A stretch of DNA of 55,880 nt from an uncultured Sutterella sp. (GTDB lineage Bacteria; Pseudomonadota; Gammaproteobacteria; Burkholderiales; Burkholderiaceae_F), in the NCBI GenBank assembly GCA_934249275.1, contig CAKQKT010000001.1, positions 1 to 55,880 on the forward strand. The letters run 5' to 3'. The position numbers and the translations under genes are program-made. This document shows, in pieces, positions 37,570 through 46,094 of the stretch (position 1 is its first letter; every line of letters starts with the position of its first letter). The notes beneath the pieces are model-generated. The model worked only from the letters and a program-made list of their open reading frames with translations. It ran no database searches and was not told the origin of the DNA.

Positions 37570-38772
37570 TTAAAGGGCTGCGCGCTCTTCAAGAACAGCC
37601 ACAGCCGGAAGCTTCTTGCCTTCCAGGAATTCAAGGAATGCGCCGCCGCCCGTGGAAATGTAGGAAACACGATCGGCAATGCCGAACTGGTGCACGGCCG
37701 AAACCGTGTCGCCGCCGCCAGCGATCGAGAAGGCGCCCTTGTCGGTCGCTTCGGCGATGGCATCAGCCATCACGCGCGTACCTTCGGCGTAGGGGGCCAT
37801 TTCAAAGACGCCGACCGGACCGTTCCAGACAATCGTGCCGGCAGTCTTGAGAATATCAGCGAGGATTGCCGCAGTCTTCGGACCAACGTCCAGAATCATT
37901 TCGTCCTCGGCCACATCATCGACATCAGCCACGCGATGTTCGGCATCAGCCGAGAAAGCCTTGGCAACCACGACGTCGACAGGCATCGGAAGGCTGGCGC
38001 CCTTGGAAGCCAGAACGTCGAGAACCTTGCGGCATTCGTCGACGAGTTCGGGTTCGGCGAGAGACTTGCCGATCGGCTTGCCGGCAGCAAGGAGGAACGT
38101 GTTGAGGATGCCGCCGCCCACAATGAGACGATCAACCTTTTCAGCAAGGTTGGAAAGAATCGTAAGCTTGGTAGAGACCTTGGAGCCGCCGACGATGGCG
38201 GCGAGCGGATGGCGAGCCTCTTCGACGGACTTGGTCAGAGCGTCGATTTCAGCAGCCATCAGAGGACCGGCGCAGGCGACGGAAGCATAGCGCGCAACGC
38301 CGACCGTGGAGGCCTGGGCACGGTGAGCCGTACCGAAGGCGTCGTTGACGTAGACATCGCAAAGTGCGACGTACTTCTTGGAGAGCTCGTCGTTGCACTT
38401 CTTTTCACCGACATTGCAGCGGCAGTTTTCGAGCATGACGACATGACCCGGTTCAACAGCAACGCCGTCGACCCAGTCGGCAACGAGCGGCATTTCGCAG
38501 CCCAGCAGCTCGCCCATGCGGCGGGCAACGCCGGCAAGACTGTCGGCAGGCGTCACCGTGCCTTCGGTCGGACGACCGAGATGGCTCATCACCATCACGG
38601 CGGCACCGGCGTCGAGCGCAATGCGGATGGCCGGAACGCTGGCCACCAGACGCGTTTCGTTGGTAATGCGGCCGTTTTCATCGTGCGGCGCATTGAGGTC
38701 GCTGCGAATCAGGACGCGCTTGCCGGCGAGAAGACCATCCTTGGCAAGCTTTTCAAGAGTCAGAACATGCAT
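37570..38772 (-). CDS. pgk: Phosphoglycerate kinase
   Basis: Interconverts 1,3-bisphosphoglycerate and 3-phosphoglycerate with ADP/ATP. Start [20 protein letters not shown] gives 400 residues; the upstream extension lies in the gapA-pgk spacer and is not supported. Substrate-binding blocks [24 protein letters not shown] and the nucleotide site [14 protein letters not shown] are visible. [19 protein letters not shown] is typical. It is third in tkt-gapA-pgk. Confidence 0.97.
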   Translation of the reverse strand: MHVLTLEKLAKDGLLAGKRVLIRSDLNAPHDENGRITNETRLVASVPAIRIALDAGAAVMVMSHLGRPTEGTVTPADSLAGVARRMGELLGCEMPLVADWVDGVAVEPGHVVMLENCRCNVGEKKCNDELSKKYVALCDVYVNDAFGTAHRAQASTVGVARYASVACAGPLMAAEIDALTKSVEEARHPLAAIVGGSKVSTKLTILSNLAEKVDRLIVGGGILNTFLLAAGKPIGKSLAEPELVDECRKVLDVLASKGASLPMPVDVVVAKAFSADAEHRVADVDDVAEDEMILDVGPKTAAILADILKTAGTIVWNGPVGVFEMAPYAEGTRVMADAIAEATDKGAFSIAGGGDTVSAVHQFGIADRVSYISTGGGAFLEFLEGKKLPAVAVLEERAAL

Positions 38773-38825
38773 GACTTGTTCTCCGGTAAGGAGTGCGGCG
38801 CAGCAGCGCCGCTCAGGAAACAAAA

Positions 38826-38873
38826 AGAATGAAAGCCACGCCGGGAACAAGAATCCGGGGCATGGCTTTCATG
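38826..38873 (-). terminator. Terminator or attenuator between gapA and pgk
   Basis: On the minus strand ATGAAAGCCATGCC pairs with GGCGTGGCTTTCAT (G-U pairs allowed), with an inner CCGG/CCGG stem, followed by TCTTTTTG. It starts about 20 bases past the gapA stop and precedes pgk by about 54 bases. Partial read-through is likely given the shared pathway. Confidence 0.7.
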
Positions 38874-38891
38874 AGCATCAGAAGCTGCCGA

Positions 38892-39908
38892 TTACTTGGC
38901 GGCCATCATCGCGCAAGCCGTGTCGAGCATGCGGTTGGAGAAGCCCCATTCGTTGTCGTACCAGGCCGTAACCTTCACTAGGCGGCTGCCGGAAACCTTC
39001 GTCAGCGTGGAGTCGAAGATCGAGCTGTGAGCATCGCCGTTGAAGTCCGTGGAAACGAGCAGCTCGTCGTTGTAGGCCAGAATGCCGGAGAGATCTTCAG
39101 ACTCGGAGGCAGCCTTCACGAGAGCATTGATTTCTTCGACGCTCGTATCGCGCTTGGCGATAAAGGTGAGGTCGACGAAGCTGACGTTGATCGTCGGAAC
39201 GCGAACGGCAAAGCCGTCGAGCAGGCCGTTGAGTTCCGGAAGAACGAGGCCGACAGCCTTGGCAGCGCCGGTCTTCGTCGGGATCATGGACTGCGTGGCG
39301 GCACGGGCACGGCGCATGTCCTTGTGATAGACGTCCGTCAGAACCTGGTCGTTCGTATAGGCATGAACCGTGGTCATCAGGCCGCGTTCAATGCCAACCG
39401 TGCGGTGCAGAGCCTTGGCGAGCGGAGCGAGGCAGTTCGTCGTGCAGGAAGCGTTGGAAACGACAAGGTCGGTAGCCTTGAGAACTTCCTGGTTGACACC
39501 GTAGACAACCGTAGCATCGGCGGTCTTGCCCGGAGCGGAAAGAAGAACCTTCTTTGCACCCTGTTCGATGTGCACCATGCTCTTTTCCTTCGAATTGAAG
39601 GCGCCCGTGCATTCCATCACGACGTCGACGCCGAGTTCGCCCCAAGGAATTTCCTTCGGATCGCGCGTGGCAAAGACGCGGATGCGATCGCCGTTGACGA
39701 TGAGCGTGTCCGTGCCTTCAACCTTCACGTCGGCATTGAAGCGACCGTGGCAGGAATCGTGCTTGAGAAGATGAGCGTGAATGGCGAGATCGCCGGGAGC
39801 ATTGATCGCGACGATTTCCACGTTGTGCTTCTTGCCGCCCTCGTAGTGAGCACGGAGAACGTTGCGGCCGATGCGGCCAAAACCGGTAATGGCAACACGA
39901 ATTGTCAT
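38892..39908 (-). CDS. gapA: Type I glyceraldehyde-3-phosphate dehydrogenase
   Basis: Interconverts glyceraldehyde-3-phosphate and 1,3-bisphosphoglycerate. The Rossmann motif GFGRIGRN (9-16) and catalytic Cys155 in [15 protein letters not shown] are clear, as is [20 protein letters not shown]. The second strand reads VAINAPGD (33-40), where NAD-specific relatives usually have an aspartate (VAINDLGD). This loss may relax discrimination against NADP, as in B. subtilis GapB, which has a similar Asn-Ala. Length 338. It lies 23 bases after tkt. Confidence 0.95.
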   Translation of the reverse strand: MTIRVAITGFGRIGRNVLRAHYEGGKKHNVEIVAINAPGDLAIHAHLLKHDSCHGRFNADVKVEGTDTLIVNGDRIRVFATRDPKEIPWGELGVDVVMECTGAFNSKEKSMVHIEQGAKKVLLSAPGKTADATVVYGVNQEVLKATDLVVSNASCTTNCLAPLAKALHRTVGIERGLMTTVHAYTNDQVLTDVYHKDMRRARAATQSMIPTKTGAAKAVGLVLPELNGLLDGFAVRVPTINVSFVDLTFIAKRDTSVEEINALVKAASESEDLSGILAYNDELLVSTDFNGDAHSSIFDSTLTKVSGSRLVKVTAWYDNEWGFSNRMLDTACAMMAAK

Positions 39909-39931
39909 TTCAAATCCTTCTGTCTTTTGTG

Positions 39932-41944
39932 TTACTTGAGAAGCTGCTCAACCTTGGCAACCACGTTTTCAACCGTAAAGCCGAAGCGTTCCCAAAGGAC
40001 GCCGGCCGGCGCACTTTCGCCGAAGGTGTCGACGCCGATCACGGCGCCCTTGCCGGAGAAGTACTTGTACCAGAGGTCGGACTTGGAAGCCTCGATGGCA
40101 AGAACCGGCACGCCTTCAGGCAGAACGGAACGACGATATTCTTCGTCCTGTTCGTCAAAGATGTTGGCGCAAGGCATGGAAACAACGCGAACCTGAACAT
40201 TGCGGGCCGTAAGTTCGGCACGAGCCTTCATGGCAAGACCGACTTCAGAACCCGTGGCGAGAAGCACGACTTCGGCTTCGCCGGCGCCGGCGGGCGCTTC
40301 AGCAGCAACGTAACCGCCGCGGGCAATCGCATCAGCGTCCACTTCGTCACGATCAAGGAACGGAACGTTCTGGCGCGTAAACACGAGGCAGGACGGGCCG
40401 TGACGACGCTCGATGGCGCTCGCCCAGGCGACGATCGTCTCAACCGTGTCGGCCGGACGCCAGACATGCATGCCCGGAATAAGGCGCAGGCTCGGCACAT
40501 GCTCGACGGACTGATGCGTCGGGCCGTCTTCGCCAAGACCGATGGAGTCATGCGTAAAGACATTGATGACGCGCTGCTTCATGAGAGAGGACATGCGCAG
40601 AGCGTTGCGGGAGTAGTCGGAGAACGTCAGGAACGTAGCGGCGTAGGGAATAAAGCCGCCGTAAAGCGCGATGCCGTTCATGATGGCGGACATGCCGAAT
40701 TCACGGACGCCGTAGCTGATGTGGCGGGCGCAGAAATCGCCGGTGTTGAGCGACTTGACGCCGCTCCAGTTCGTGAGATTGGAACCCGTCAGGTCGGCGG
40801 AGCCGCCCAGGAGTTCGGGAAGAGCCGGCGCAAGAGCGTTGAGAGCCTTCTGGCTGGCCTTGCGGGTGGCGACGGTCTCGGCGGCTTCCTCGGCTGCACA
40901 AAGAGCGTCCATCACGGTGTCGGACCAGTTTTCAGGCAGATCGCCGGCGAGGCGGCGCTTGAGCTCGGCTGCCAGTTCAGGATACTGAACGGCATAGGCG
41001 TCGAAAATCTTCTGCCATTCGGCTTCGATGCGGGCGCCTTCAGCACGGTGATCCCAGGCATCATAGACCTCCTGCGGCACTTCAAACGGGCCGTAGGGCC
41101 AGCCGATGGCGGCGCGAGTGGCGGCGATTTCCTCATCGCCGAGTGCTTCGCCGTGCACCTTGGCGGTACCCTGGCGATTGGGCGAACCCTTGCCGATGGT
41201 GGTGCGGGCAATGATGAGGGTGGGCTTCTCTTCGGAGAGCTTGGCCTCGGCAATGGCGGCGTCCATGACGTCGATGTCATGGCCGTCAACCGGGCCGATC
41301 ACGTTCCAGCCATAGGCTTCGAATCGGCCGCGCGTATCGTCGCCGAACCAGCCCTTGACGTCGCCGTCAATCGAAATGCCGTTGTCGTCGTAAATCGCAA
41401 TGAGCTTGTTGAGCTTCCAGACGCCGGCGAGAGAGCAAACTTCATGGCTGATGCCTTCCATCATGCAGCCGTCGCCAAGGAAGACGTACGTGCGGTTGTC
41501 AAAAACCGGGAAGCCTTCGCGGTTGAATTCGCTCGCAAGCATCTTTTCGGCAAGCGCCATGCCAACGCCGTTGGCAATGCCCTGGCCGAGCGGGCCGGTC
41601 GTCGTTTCAACGCCCGGCGTAACGTCAACTTCCGGATGGCCAGGCGTCTTGCTGTGAAGCTGACGGAAAGCCTTCAGGTCTTCGATCGAAAGATCGTAGC
41701 CGGAGAGATGCAGCAGGGCATACTGCAGCATCGAACCGTGACCGTTCGAAAGGATGAAGCGGTCGCGGCCGGTCCACTTCGGATTCGTCGGATTGAAGCG
41801 AAGGTGACGCGACCAGAGGGCCGTCGCGATATCGGCCATGCCCATGGGCATGCCCGGGTGACCAGACTTGGCTTTCTGGACGGCGTCCATGCTGAGAGCA
41901 CGGATCGCGTTGGCCATCATCTGAGCAGAGGCTTGAGAGGTCAT
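39932..41944 (-). CDS. tkt: Transketolase
   Basis: Thiamine-diphosphate enzyme moving two-carbon units in the pentose phosphate pathway. Visible blocks are [36 protein letters not shown], the ThDP-binding [18 protein letters not shown] with [13 protein letters not shown], and [17 protein letters not shown]. Length 670. It heads tkt-gapA-pgk. The 229-base region to divergent rsmE should hold its promoter, but no clear hexamers are seen. Confidence 0.97.
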   Translation of the reverse strand: MTSQASAQMMANAIRALSMDAVQKAKSGHPGMPMGMADIATALWSRHLRFNPTNPKWTGRDRFILSNGHGSMLQYALLHLSGYDLSIEDLKAFRQLHSKTPGHPEVDVTPGVETTTGPLGQGIANGVGMALAEKMLASEFNREGFPVFDNRTYVFLGDGCMMEGISHEVCSLAGVWKLNKLIAIYDDNGISIDGDVKGWFGDDTRGRFEAYGWNVIGPVDGHDIDVMDAAIAEAKLSEEKPTLIIARTTIGKGSPNRQGTAKVHGEALGDEEIAATRAAIGWPYGPFEVPQEVYDAWDHRAEGARIEAEWQKIFDAYAVQYPELAAELKRRLAGDLPENWSDTVMDALCAAEEAAETVATRKASQKALNALAPALPELLGGSADLTGSNLTNWSGVKSLNTGDFCARHISYGVREFGMSAIMNGIALYGGFIPYAATFLTFSDYSRNALRMSSLMKQRVINVFTHDSIGLGEDGPTHQSVEHVPSLRLIPGMHVWRPADTVETIVAWASAIERRHGPSCLVFTRQNVPFLDRDEVDADAIARGGYVAAEAPAGAGEAEVVLLATGSEVGLAMKARAELTARNVQVRVVSMPCANIFDEQDEEYRRSVLPEGVPVLAIEASKSDLWYKYFSGKGAVIGVDTFGESAPAGVLWERFGFTVENVVAKVEQLLK

Positions 41945-42173
41945 AGTATTTCTTTGAGCGGATTGAAGAAAACCGGTGGGGTGAAACCCCCAAAAGGCAA
42001 TGCGGAGCGCGTCATTGACAAGCTGATGCGCCGCAGTCTGACTTAATCTATCATTTTAGCAACAAACGGAGAAGCTCAACCAAATGTGACACCTGCTCGA
42101 GCCTCCCGCCGCACAGTTTTGAAATGCGGAAAACCCGCATCTCCCCCTCTTCAATTTGACCTACGGAGAATTC

Positions 42174-42926
42174 ATGGCCGCCCCACGCTTTTACGTTGAA
42201 GTTGAAGCAGATGCAATCGACAAGGCTTTCAACGACCAAACCGAAGTCGTCCTGCCTCCCAAGGCCTCGCATCACGCCGGCCGCGCCCTTCGACTTCGCA
42301 CGGGCGAGGAAGTCGTGATTTTCAACGGCACAGGAAGACAGTGGCGCGGCAGCATTCGCTTCGACCAGGACGGCGCCTACGTTGCACTCAGCGCCGTAGA
42401 AACACCCGCGCTGGAACCACCCGTCCGCATGACGCTCGTTCAAGCGCTCGTTTCTCCCGAAAAGCTTGACTGGATTGTGGAAAAGGCCGTGGAGACCGGC
42501 GTCTCCGAAATCGTGCTGACGCCGGCCGCGAGAAGCGTGACAAAGCTCTCCGGCGAACGCCTTGAAAAGCGCATCCAGAAACTCCGCGACATCGCCGTAT
42601 CGGCCGCCGAGCAATGCGGACGAAACGTCGTGCCCGCCGTTAGAGGAGCAGCTTCCTTCAAGGAGGCGATGGAAAAGACCCAAGCCGACCGCAGGCTGAT
42701 GCTGGCCCCAGGCGCCTCCAAGGGAACAAGGCTCACGGGAGAAGAGAAGTCCGTTGCGTTTGCCGTGGGGCCCGAAGGAGGCTTCTCGCCGGAAGAAATC
42801 GCTCTGGCCGAAGATGCCGGCTGGCTCGCCGTCCTCCTTGGACCGCGCGTGCTGCGCACGGAAACCGCCGGCATTGCGGCGGCCGTATGGCTCAACACCC
42901 TCACGGGCGACTACGGAGAAAGGTAG
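42174..42926 (+). CDS. rsmE: 16S rRNA (uracil1498-N3)-methyltransferase RsmE
   Basis: SPOUT-class methyltransferase. Start MAAPRFYVEVEADAID, preceded by GGAGAA, gives 250 residues. An N-terminal PUA-like part includes [20 protein letters not shown]. The SPOUT knot is marked by EKAVETGVSEIVLTPAARSV, AVGPEGGFSPEE and LLGPRVLRTETAG. Divergent from tkt. Confidence 0.95.
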   Translation: MAAPRFYVEVEADAIDKAFNDQTEVVLPPKASHHAGRALRLRTGEEVVIFNGTGRQWRGSIRFDQDGAYVALSAVETPALEPPVRMTLVQALVSPEKLDWIVEKAVETGVSEIVLTPAARSVTKLSGERLEKRIQKLRDIAVSAAEQCGRNVVPAVRGAASFKEAMEKTQADRRLMLAPGASKGTRLTGEEKSVAFAVGPEGGFSPEEIALAEDAGWLAVLLGPRVLRTETAGIAAAVWLNTLTGDYGER

Positions 42927-42931
42927 TCCGT

Positions 42932-43822
42932 TCAGGAAACGGGCGCGCGGTTTCCGCGCAGGTCCGCATTGCGGGCGCCGGCCGAAGCGGCCTGCTTTTC
43001 CGAGAGCTTCGTCCAGCGGGCGAAGCCCAGCTTGGCAGCGTTGCCGGCCACGTCGCCGGCCGCCTTCTTTCCGGCACGGTGAAGCTTCACGGCAGCATCC
43101 GTCCGGCCTTCTGCCGCGACATTAAGCAGGCCGTGCTCGCGCATCACGCGGGCGCCGTAACCGCGGTCGTCGTCAAGATTGGCCGCGCCGCTATACCACT
43201 TCAGCGCACGCCTGACGCTGCCCGTGCGACGAATCAAATAGGAAAGGATGTCCGTGCCAACCACCATGTTTGCGTAGGGATCGAAAGCGGCTTCAGGACC
43301 GCCGAAAGCATCAAACTTCGCCTCATGAACGCTGGTCATGACCTGCATCAGGCCTTCTGCGCCCGCATGGGACTTGGCCGTCGGCTTGAAGCTTGACTCC
43401 GTGCCGATGACGGCCAGAATGAGAAGCGGATCAATGTCCCTCGCCTCGCCGATTTCCACAGCCCAATCCGTAATTTGACGCGCCTCCCGCATTGGAATTC
43501 GGAACGTGCGACTGATGTACTCAGCCACAAGATGTCGGGGACTTCCCTCGTGAACATCGACAGTCAACTCCTGCGAAGCCTCGTCCGTCTTTGCAGAATC
43601 GTCCAGCAACACCAAAGACGGCGCCATGCCGGAAAGCACTCCGTCGGCCGCTCCGAGCATGGTATTGGCGTTCACGCCGGCCTGCACGCGCGAAAAAACG
43701 GATGCCGTGCTTGCATAGTCGGAATGCGGCCAAAGCGCAACCCCGCCAAGCGCCATGGCGAGCGCGCCCGCCGTGACGACATGCGAAAGCTTGAACTTTT
43801 GGAGCTGATTTCTAAAAGTCAT
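42932..43822 (-). CDS. Small lytic transglycosylase (SLT domain)
   Basis: Secreted or membrane-anchored peptidoglycan lytic enzyme. An N-terminal hydrophobic segment (about 13-31) serves as signal or anchor. The SLT domain spans about 115-225, with catalytic Glu142 in AVIGTESSFKPTAKS, then GAEGLMQVM and DPYANMVVGTDILSYL. The last 60 residues are basic and low in complexity. Length 296. It has an apparently structured leader of about 100 bases. Converges with rsmE across five bases. Confidence 0.9.
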   Translation of the reverse strand: MTFRNQLQKFKLSHVVTAGALAMALGGVALWPHSDYASTASVFSRVQAGVNANTMLGAADGVLSGMAPSLVLLDDSAKTDEASQELTVDVHEGSPRHLVAEYISRTFRIPMREARQITDWAVEIGEARDIDPLLILAVIGTESSFKPTAKSHAGAEGLMQVMTSVHEAKFDAFGGPEAAFDPYANMVVGTDILSYLIRRTGSVRRALKWYSGAANLDDDRGYGARVMREHGLLNVAAEGRTDAAVKLHRAGKKAAGDVAGNAAKLGFARWTKLSEKQAASAGARNADLRGNRAPVS

Positions 43823-43928
43823 GGAGTCTGTTTTGCGAGCCGCTCAACAGCATGCTGACGGCGGGGAGAGCTGCGTCTCCGGATCCCGAAGGACCCTCAA
43901 ATCCTTTGTAGTCTTAATTAAAGGGGCG
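43823..43928 (-). promoter_or_regulatory. Structured 5' leader of the lytic transglycosylase gene
   Basis: Three consecutive stem-loops are seen on the minus strand. GGGTCC-TTCG-GGATCC is a 6-bp stem with a UUCG tetraloop. GGAGA/TCTCC follows, then CCGC...GCGG with an inner CAGC/GCTG. No U-tract follows, so control, if any, would be translational or through stability. No clear Shine-Dalgarno precedes the ATG. Confidence 0.45.
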
Positions 43929-43958
43929 ATCCTAACAAATAATCGCCTAACTTTTCAA
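43925..43958 (-). promoter_or_regulatory. Promoter with overlapping inverted repeat upstream of the transglycosylase
   Basis: On the minus strand TTGAAA (43953-43958) and TAGGAT (43929-43934) are 18 bases apart. An inverted repeat GGCGAT...ATCGCC overlaps the -10 and looks operator-like. Confidence 0.5.
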
Positions 43959-44081
43959 GTTTGACACTCGACCAAATTGGGGTCAAGACCCATCTTCCGA
44001 AGTGATTTTCCTCTCCGGAAGGCGTGAGCAGGAGGGATACAATAGTCTGATCATCGTCACGCATTTCTCAGAAAACGAATC

Positions 44082-44366
44082 ATGAAACGCAGACCCATTC
44101 ACCGCGGCGGCATTCTGACCGCCGGCTACGATTCAGGAACACGCCACCTTGATGTCGAATTCGACACGCGCAGGCTTGTGCGCGTTGAAAACATCGGTTC
44201 AGAAGTCGCCGACCGCTTTCTCAATTCCGGCTCCCCCAGGAGCTACTGGCACGACGTGATCGAAGAAAACTACACGATCCGCGAGATTTCCAAAGCCGAA
44301 GGCGACGCTCCGAGCACCAAAAAGAAGGGAACGGAAGATCTGAAGCGACTCTTCGGCGATCTCTGA
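44082..44366 (+). CDS. KTSC domain-containing small protein
   Basis: 94 residues. The first 65 match the KTSC pattern: AGYDSGTRHLDVEFDTRRLV, then ENIGSEVADRFLNSGSPRSY and W. KTSC domains are short beta-rich modules, often next to or fused with lysyl-tRNA synthetase or phage proteins, with no settled function. The C-terminal 30 residues are polar and lysine-rich. It is divergent from the transglycosylase across 259 bases; a TACAAT -10-like box lies at about 44037. Confidence 0.7.
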   Translation: MKRRPIHRGGILTAGYDSGTRHLDVEFDTRRLVRVENIGSEVADRFLNSGSPRSYWHDVIEENYTIREISKAEGDAPSTKKKGTEDLKRLFGDL

Positions 44367-44421
44367 CAAGAGTCTTCCTTAAATGTTTGAAGCGGCGTAG
44401 CAAGGCGCCGCTTCACTGTCA

Positions 44422-45912
44422 TTACGATGCGAAGAAGAAGGAGGCAAGCCCCAGGAAGATGAGAAAGCCGCCCGAATCGGTCGTAAAGGTCAGAAGCACC
44501 GACCCGCCCATGGCCGGGTCGCGATCGAAGTATCGCAGGATAAGCGGAACAGCCAGGCCGACCACTGCGCCCTGAATAATATTCAGAAGCATGGCCAAGA
44601 ACATCACAAGGCCGAGCTTTTCCCCTTCGGGCGAATCCCAGTAAAGCCCCCAGGCGCACAAGCCCGCAATGGCGCCCCAAATGATGCCGTTGACAATTGC
44701 GACGAGAACCTCCTTCTTGATGAGGTCCGCCTTGTTGGCCTCGGTCACCTGCCCCATGGCAAGGGAACGAACCAAAAGCGTGAGCGTCTGATTGCCTGAA
44801 TTGCCGGCCATGCCGGCCACAATCGGCATCAAAGCCGCGAGCGCGACCACGCGCTCGATGGTTCCGTCAAAAGCCGAAATCACTCGCGAAGCGAAAAAGG
44901 CAGTGCAGAGATTGACGCCCAGCCACAGCCAACGGCTTCTGGCTGCCTCCCAGACGCTTGCGAAGATATCCTGTTCGTCGTCCAGACCGACGGCAGCAAA
45001 GGCATCCTCCTCACTTTCCTCGCGAATCACGTCCACAATTTCGTTAACGGTCAGTCGTCCCACCAAACGACCGGCTTCGTCAACTACGGGCGCGCTCACA
45101 AGGTCATAACGTTCGAAGGCCTGAGCCGCATCGCTCGAATCCTCAAGCGGATTCAGAGTAAGCATGTCCGTGTGCATCAGGTCCTTGACAGGAACCGCGG
45201 GATCGGTCGTGAGAATCTGAGAAAGTGAAAGCGTCCCCTTGAGGTGTCCCAGACGGTCCACCACAAAGACCTGGTCAGTATGATCAGGCAAGGTCTCGAA
45301 GCGGCGAAGATAGCGGAGCACGAGCTCAATCGTCGTTTCCTCGCGAATCGACACAATCTCGAAGTCCATACGTGCGCCAACGCTTTCCTCGGGATACGAC
45401 ATGGCCGCCCGCAGCTGGGCGCGCTCTTCGTGGGAAAGACCTTCCTGAACCTGCGCCATGACGTCTGGCGGCAGATCGTCCACAAGGTCGGCGATCTCGT
45501 CAGTGTCGAGAGTCTCGACAGCATCGACAAGCTCGTCTCGATCCATGGCGTCGATCAAGGTTTCACGAACGCCGTCGTTAACCTCAACGAGAATATCGCC
45601 GTCGGACTCGCTCTTGACAAGATTCCAGACAGCCAGACGCTCATCCAGAGGAAGCGCCTCAAGAATCCAGGCTACGTCGGCCGGATGAAGAGGCTCAAGC
45701 AACTGCCTCAGCTCGGCAGCAGCCTTGTCGCTGATGGGCAGCGCCTCGTCGTCATCGCCTTCCTTTCGCTCGACGCCGCCGTGATGCTCGGCCTGATCCT
45801 TCTCAAGAATCTGCTGCACCCACTCAAGAGCGCGGGAGGCTTCTTCGGAGTCTCGGACAAGGTGACCCTGGCCATCATGCAGCTCGTCGTAATCCTTCAG
45901 ACTGTGAGGCAT
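44422..45912 (-). CDS. mgtE: Magnesium transporter MgtE
   Basis: Mg2+ channel-type transporter of the inner membrane. An N-terminal helical domain (about 60-170, LEPLHPADVAWILEALP) is followed by two CBS repeats (LTTDPAVPVKDLMHTDM; FERYDLVSAPVVDEAGRLVG) and five membrane helices. Conserved pore segments are MPIVAGMAGNSGNQTLTLLV and LLTFTTDSGGFLIFLGLA. I chose the ATG at 45912, with GGAG six bases upstream; a GTG is one codon earlier. Length 496. A terminator-containing leader precedes it. Confidence 0.95.
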   Translation of the reverse strand: MPHSLKDYDELHDGQGHLVRDSEEASRALEWVQQILEKDQAEHHGGVERKEGDDDEALPISDKAAAELRQLLEPLHPADVAWILEALPLDERLAVWNLVKSESDGDILVEVNDGVRETLIDAMDRDELVDAVETLDTDEIADLVDDLPPDVMAQVQEGLSHEERAQLRAAMSYPEESVGARMDFEIVSIREETTIELVLRYLRRFETLPDHTDQVFVVDRLGHLKGTLSLSQILTTDPAVPVKDLMHTDMLTLNPLEDSSDAAQAFERYDLVSAPVVDEAGRLVGRLTVNEIVDVIREESEEDAFAAVGLDDEQDIFASVWEAARSRWLWLGVNLCTAFFASRVISAFDGTIERVVALAALMPIVAGMAGNSGNQTLTLLVRSLAMGQVTEANKADLIKKEVLVAIVNGIIWGAIAGLCAWGLYWDSPEGEKLGLVMFLAMLLNIIQGAVVGLAVPLILRYFDRDPAMGGSVLLTFTTDSGGFLIFLGLASFFFAS

Positions 45913-46061
45913 CACCTTCTCCGATACAAATGAAAAGCCCCTGAAGGGAGGGGCTCGGAACCCATCAAAATTTCACGCAGGTGGGAGACTACCACGAGTA
46001 CAGAGCCTTCGGGTAGGAGGAACATAAAAATTATTGACACAGGCGGAGTTGAAATTCTCAA
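45913..46061 (-). promoter_or_regulatory. Leader of mgtE with terminator and competing stem (candidate attenuator)
   Basis: Upstream of mgtE on the minus strand lies a GC-rich hairpin AGCCCCT/AGGGGCT (45936-45955) followed by TTTTCATTT, an intrinsic terminator only about 15 bases before the Shine-Dalgarno. Its 5' arm overlaps GAGCC (45952-45956), which can instead pair with GGCTC (46003-46007). Smaller stems GTGG/CCAC and CTACC/GGTAG lie nearby. A weak promoter (TTGAGA 46056-46061, TCAATA) precedes it. No known riboswitch core is recognised. Confidence 0.55.
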
Positions 46062-46094
46062 TCATTTGAACCATTCCAACTCCGATCCCAAGCC

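Noticed and set aside
36204..37850. A 548-residue plus-strand frame opposite pepT and the end of pgk
   Set aside because: No recognisable domain, and it spans two well-supported minus-strand genes.
39902..42046. A 714-residue plus-strand open frame opposite tkt
   Set aside because: Low-complexity Gly/Ala/Arg/Val composition with no motif; tkt is intact on the other strand.
43823..43928. Possible c-di-AMP (ydaO-type) riboswitch before the lytic transglycosylase
   Set aside because: One short stretch resembles the 3' part of that motif, but the 5' core is missing and betaproteobacteria generally lack c-di-AMP signalling.
44389..44414. Terminator between the KTSC gene and mgtE
   Set aside because: A GAAGCGGCG/CGCCGCTTC stem is present, but no T-run follows on either strand.
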